Source of the DNA: Caccoplasma intestinavium
GTDB lineage: Bacteria; Bacteroidota; Bacteroidia; Bacteroidales; UBA11471
NCBI GenBank assembly: GCA_018715885.1
Contig: DVKT01000049.1
Span: forward strand, 1 to 7,116
Direction: 5' to 3'
Length of the DNA stretch: 7,116 bases
Positions 4,105-7,116 of this stretch are shown here, in pieces. Both the position numbers and the translations under genes were made by a program. The notes below the pieces were generated by a model. The model saw only the letters and a list, made by a program, of their open reading frames with translations. It was not told the DNA's origin and did not search any database. Each line of letters starts with the position of its first letter. Within the stretch, counting starts at the first letter, position 1.

Positions 4105-6963
4105 TTATTTTGCCCATTCTGATTGAGGGATCGTGATGGTAACGGGAATCTCGCCGTTGGAGGGCATTCCTTCTACTTCACCCCAGAACGACTTCACATT
4201 GATGACTGCCTCGATTACGATGTCTCTGGCCGGAGCAGTTTCCACCTCTTTCATTTCGATAACGAAACCATCTACGTTGATGTATGAGTCTACGTTCTTG
4301 GTTTTGATCGTACAGCTGGGAGAGGTCAGGCCGTAAAGGGTCATCACGTCCACATCATTGGCAAAGAGTGAGCCGTTTTCAGTATCCCATACGACATCGG
4401 CACCATTTTTCCAGAGAACAATTGGTTCGTGGTTGTTGAGCGTTGCACCGATCGTGGTCGAGAGGGCGAAGCCTTCGCCGAGGTTGAGTTTCGTTCCTTT
4501 GGTAAGGGTGAACGATTTGCTCGTACCTCCGTCCCACTTGGTTATGATGCGTTGCACGTCGAATGTCTTCTTCACTTCGTCTTTCTTCTCGCCGGCAACC
4601 ATCACCGTAGATGTTACGGTAATATTTTTCCCGTTGTAAGTAGCTTGGTCTACGGTTATTACCGCCCCCTCTTGGGAGACACCTTTACACCCCTCTTCAA
4701 GAGAAACGTTGATTTCAAATGAGTAGTTACGTTCGCCGTAAAGTGCATCGAGAGCGTCTGTATTTGTTGTCTTCATGAAGTATTCCTCGACGTCGAGCGT
4801 AATATCTTCTATACCCGTGATTGTTGTTTTGTCGGGAGAAGTTACGTTGACAAGTATCGTAGGAGCATCGGGTTTTATACTTATCTCATACGAGGGTACA
4901 ACCTGTTGCAGGGTGGCGGTGAGGGTAACGGTTTTACCTCTATAATTTCCGTCCTTACCGGTGAAGACGGCTTCCACCTTTTGTTCATTCTTGGCAATAG
5001 GAGTTTTTGCTGGTATTTTCAATGTCAAGTGTCCTTCACTGTATGTGAAAACGTCTTCTTTGTTAATTTGAGAGGAAGAAGTAAACTCGAAGTTACCCAT
5101 GAAGTTTTCAACAGTCATATTAACTTCCTCAGCGATAGCGCTTGCGCTCATACTTTTTGAGTACTCCGAAGCATAATCAAACTTCTCGGTTTCAAATGTG
5201 CCGACAAATTTGGTTTTGGCTTTCAAGGTAACGGCTGCATACGTCATATCATACGATTTTCCGGCCACTTTGAGGGTAGATTTTATATTTGCCGTTGCTC
5301 CATCACCGTCTATGTTTTTGGTGTCTTTCGGACTGAGAACGCCGTTTTCAAATTTGAAATAATCTTTACCCGTGCCTGTAAGCGCGTAAGAAACAGAGTA
5401 ATCTTTGATGTTGTAAGAGGCCAGTAAGTCCCTGTTACCGTTGCTCCACACCGTATTTACATCTGTGAGAACCGTATCGTAGCTGATAGTCGTTCCGTCC
5501 TCGATGATCAGTTCTTGGCTGGCGATGTTATTCCGTGAGTTGGCATAGATATTGGTGAGAACTTCTCTTTTTGCGCTCATGGTGAAGAAGTCCGAGGTTA
5601 TTTGGGTATTGACGGCAGAACTGTCTACACTCAGATTTTTCGAGTGCAGGTAAATGCACGACGACCACGAAGTGTTGCTCGAACTCAAATCGTCGGGATT
5701 GGCTACGATTACATCAAAGGTTACAATGCCGCTTTTGGCATCGGCGCCGGCGAGTTCGATAGCGAATACGTCATCATCTGCGCGTTGTACATATTTCTCG
5801 AAAGAGAAAGCGTAGTTGTCGGCAAACGATGCGGCGGCAGAGGCGGGCGACACTCTGAATGCCAGTTGTGTAGGAAGCGGTTCGGCGATTTTAAGTTCTT
5901 TGCTTCCATCTTTGAGGAAGAGGTAGTTGAATTCTACCGTGCGCTCGGCGTTGCTCGGAATATACATGAAGCTCTGTACTTGGGCATTGGCCATACCGAT
6001 GATGTTTTTAAAGTCTTTCTTCAACTGTTCGATTTCGTTGTCGATTTCGGTAATGTCGGCTTGACCTATTTGTAATTCGAGCGAGCTTATGCGCGCGAGA
6101 GCGTTGCTCATATCGGCAGCGTCGGCTTTTCCGTTGAGGGCAGCTACCAACGTTTCATTCTTGTACTGTTCGAGAGCGTTAACGCGGCTTGCGAGTGCGT
6201 TGTAGTCGCTGCTCTCTACATATGAACTGAGTTTCTGGTTGATAGCGGCTATCTCTCCGGAAAGTTCGGTATCGAGCGTACTGAGTTCTTGGCTGGTGGC
6301 CAGCGTAGAAAGGGTCGCATTGATAGCGGCTATGTCGGCAGCATAGGTTTGGCTGCTACTTTCGAGGGCGCTGACTTTTGCGGAGAGATTTTCGAGTTCA
6401 GTGATTTTCTGTGTCAGGCTGGCAATGGAAGCTCCGTTATTTTCGGCCATTCTTTTCACAGCCAGCAAGTCGTTTTGCAGCGAGGTGAGCTCTTGGGTCA
6501 GAGTCTCTATTTCTTCGCTATTGGCATTTTCGATTTCTTGTTTGAGTTGGGCGATTTGGTTTTCAAGTTCTGTCTTTTGAACAGAAAGATCGCCTTTCAC
6601 AGCATCTACCTGTTCTACCAAAGCGTTGATTTGGGAAATGAGCGAAGTAATCTGCTCGGTAGCGGTACCCGATGCCGAGTTGAGTTGCTCGGTGAGGGCT
6701 GCGACTTTTTTCTGTAACTCTATGACAGCTTGGTTATCGGCTTTGCCCGAAACTGCCAGTTCAAGTTGTTCGGTCAGTTCGGCCGACGTTTTATTGATCA
6801 GCGCGAGCAATTCGTTTTTATCGACGGTTGCTGCATTTGTGTTTGCTGCAACTTGTTCTTCGAGACGGCTTATGTCGTCGTCATCAGAACAGCCTACAAC
6901 AAACGGGGTTGCCGACAGTGCCAGCGTACCCAGTAACATTCCTGTTAAAAACTTCTTTTTCAT
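4105..6963 (-). CDS. Large surface-exposed coiled-coil lipoprotein, function unknown
   Basis: I do not recognise a named family for this 952-aa protein. Residues 1-24 are a lipoprotein signal peptide (MKKKF, hydrophobic core, VVGC) and C25 is the expected lipid-anchored Cys. SDDDD follows at 26-30, matching the surface-export signal type reported for Bacteroides fragilis, so the protein should sit on the outer face of the outer membrane. Residues about 31-325 are almost continuous coiled coil, with heptad-like runs such as ISRLEEQV, LTEQLNS, LENQIAQLKQEIE and LASRVNALEQ, and with Gly/Asn-rich breaks at two GKAD motifs (73-76, 278-281). About 328-470 resembles a domain I recall after coiled coils in other Bacteroidales lipoproteins (SFMYIPSNAERTVEFNY, then RVSPASAAASFADNY). 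The rest (about 485-950) is beta-rich and seems to hold four degenerate related modules. No catalytic motif, SusD-like repeat or transmembrane segment is visible. A stalk that displays a binding head, for adhesion or glycan capture, is the simplest reading but is inferred. It has its own promoter and terminator. Confidence 0.93.
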   Translation of the reverse strand: MKKKFLTGMLLGTLALSATPFVVGCSDDDDISRLEEQVAANTNAATVDKNELLALINKTSAELTEQLELAVSGKADNQAVIELQKKVAALTEQLNSASGTATEQITSLISQINALVEQVDAVKGDLSVQKTELENQIAQLKQEIENANSEEIETLTQELTSLQNDLLAVKRMAENNGASIASLTQKITELENLSAKVSALESSSQTYAADIAAINATLSTLATSQELSTLDTELSGEIAAINQKLSSYVESSDYNALASRVNALEQYKNETLVAALNGKADAADMSNALARISSLELQIGQADITEIDNEIEQLKKDFKNIIGMANAQVQSFMYIPSNAERTVEFNYLFLKDGSKELKIAEPLPTQLAFRVSPASAAASFADNYAFSFEKYVQRADDDVFAIELAGADAKSGIVTFDVIVANPDDLSSSNTSWSSCIYLHSKNLSVDSSAVNTQITSDFFTMSAKREVLTNIYANSRNNIASQELIIEDGTTISYDTVLTDVNTVWSNGNRDLLASYNIKDYSVSYALTGTGKDYFKFENGVLSPKDTKNIDGDGATANIKSTLKVAGKSYDMTYAAVTLKAKTKFVGTFETEKFDYASEYSKSMSASAIAEEVNMTVENFMGNFEFTSSSQINKEDVFTYSEGHLTLKIPAKTPIAKNEQKVEAVFTGKDGNYRGKTVTLTATLQQVVPSYEISIKPDAPTILVNVTSPDKTTITGIEDITLDVEEYFMKTTNTDALDALYGERNYSFEINVSLEEGCKGVSQEGAVITVDQATYNGKNITVTSTVMVAGEKKDEVKKTFDVQRIITKWDGGTSKSFTLTKGTKLNLGEGFALSTTIGATLNNHEPIVLWKNGADVVWDTENGSLFANDVDVMTLYGLTSPSCTIKTKNVDSYINVDGFVIEMKEVETAPARDIVIEAVINVKSFWGEVEGMPSNGEIPVTITIPQSEWAK

Positions 6964-6969
6964 AATTTT

Positions 6970-6979
6970 CCAAATTTGG
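6970..6979. repeat. 10-bp palindrome just upstream of the lipoprotein start
   Basis: CCAAATTTGG is a perfect palindrome that ends 6 bases before the start codon on the - strand. Its TTGGA end forms the only purine-rich piece near the start (GGAAAATT then ATG), so a protein or RNA structure here could affect translation initiation. A chance palindrome of this size is quite possible. Confidence 0.35.
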
Positions 6980-7045
6980 TTCTTAGTTGATTTTTCATTA
7001 TATTTTAACGTTGATCTATACTTGTACCTATTGAAATTCTTTGGG

Positions 7046-7076
7046 CAAAGATATATTATAATTTGCGCAAAGCAAA
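7046..7076 (-). promoter_or_regulatory. Bacteroides-type promoter of the lipoprotein gene
   Basis: On the - strand a TTTG -33 element (7073-7076) and TATCTTTG (7046-7053, matching TAnnTTTG) are separated by exactly 19 bases, the spacing expected for the main Bacteroides sigma factor. Transcription should start near 7040, leaving an untranslated leader of about 75 bases before the ATG. A second TTTG at 7068-7071 and a small dyad (AATTTGC at 7060-7066 with GCAAATT at 7072-7078) overlap the -33 element and could be an operator. Confidence 0.75.
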
Positions 7077-7116
7077 TTTTTTTTGATATATTTTTTAATC
7101 CGTTTTTGAGTAATAT

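Noticed and set aside
5602..6075. + strand frame of 157 codons opposite the lipoprotein
   Set aside because: Antisense shadow of a gene with a clear signal peptide, promoter and terminator.
4105..6963. Lipoprotein as a SusD-like glycan-binding protein
   Set aside because: No SusC partner is adjacent, and the long coiled coil with beta-rich modules does not match the helical-repeat SusD fold.
1..7116. CRISPR array, insertion sequence, tRNA/rRNA or defence operon
   Set aside because: No regularly spaced direct repeats, transposase-like protein, terminal repeats or RNA gene structures were seen on either strand.

Overview
The window looks like chromosomal DNA from a Bacteroidales gut-type bacterium (Bacteroides, Parabacteroides, Barnesiella or a relative; the genus cannot be fixed from sequence alone). 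Four things point there: promoter elements matching the Bacteroides TTTG / TAnnTTTG consensus instead of sigma-70 boxes, weak A-rich ribosome-binding regions, a lipoprotein whose lipid-anchored Cys is followed directly by SDDDD (the surface-export signal type described for B. fragilis), and a secreted GH3 enzyme with a PA14 insert, typical of Bacteroidales glycan degraders. Intergenic DNA is clearly more AT-rich than coding DNA.

Layout. (1) 1-178: AT-rich leader with a 10-bp inverted repeat and a possible -7 element. (2) 179-1102, + strand: AraC-family regulator of 307 aa. (3) 1103-1173: short convergent gap almost filled by a perfect 24-bp stem-loop. (4) 1174-3762, - strand: secreted family 3 glycoside hydrolase, 862 aa, beta-xylosidase/beta-glucosidase type. 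(5) 3763-4104: 342-base gap with a consensus-like promoter, a perfect 19-bp inverted repeat, the terminator of the gene upstream and another small hairpin; no gene seen. (6) 4105-6963, - strand: 952-aa surface lipoprotein with a coiled coil of about 295 residues followed by beta-rich modules. (7) 6964-7116: its leader, with a textbook Bacteroides promoter.

How the parts relate. The two - strand genes read in the same direction, but a strong intrinsic terminator lies between them and each has its own candidate promoter, so they are probably separate transcription units. The AraC-type regulator converges on the hydrolase gene. It may or may not control it; no SusC/SusD pair or other saccharide-utilisation gene is present to settle this.

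No mobile element, CRISPR array, RNA gene or defence system was found. The most unusual items are the coiled-coil surface lipoprotein with its degenerate repeated modules, and the long perfect inverted repeats on both sides of the hydrolase gene.
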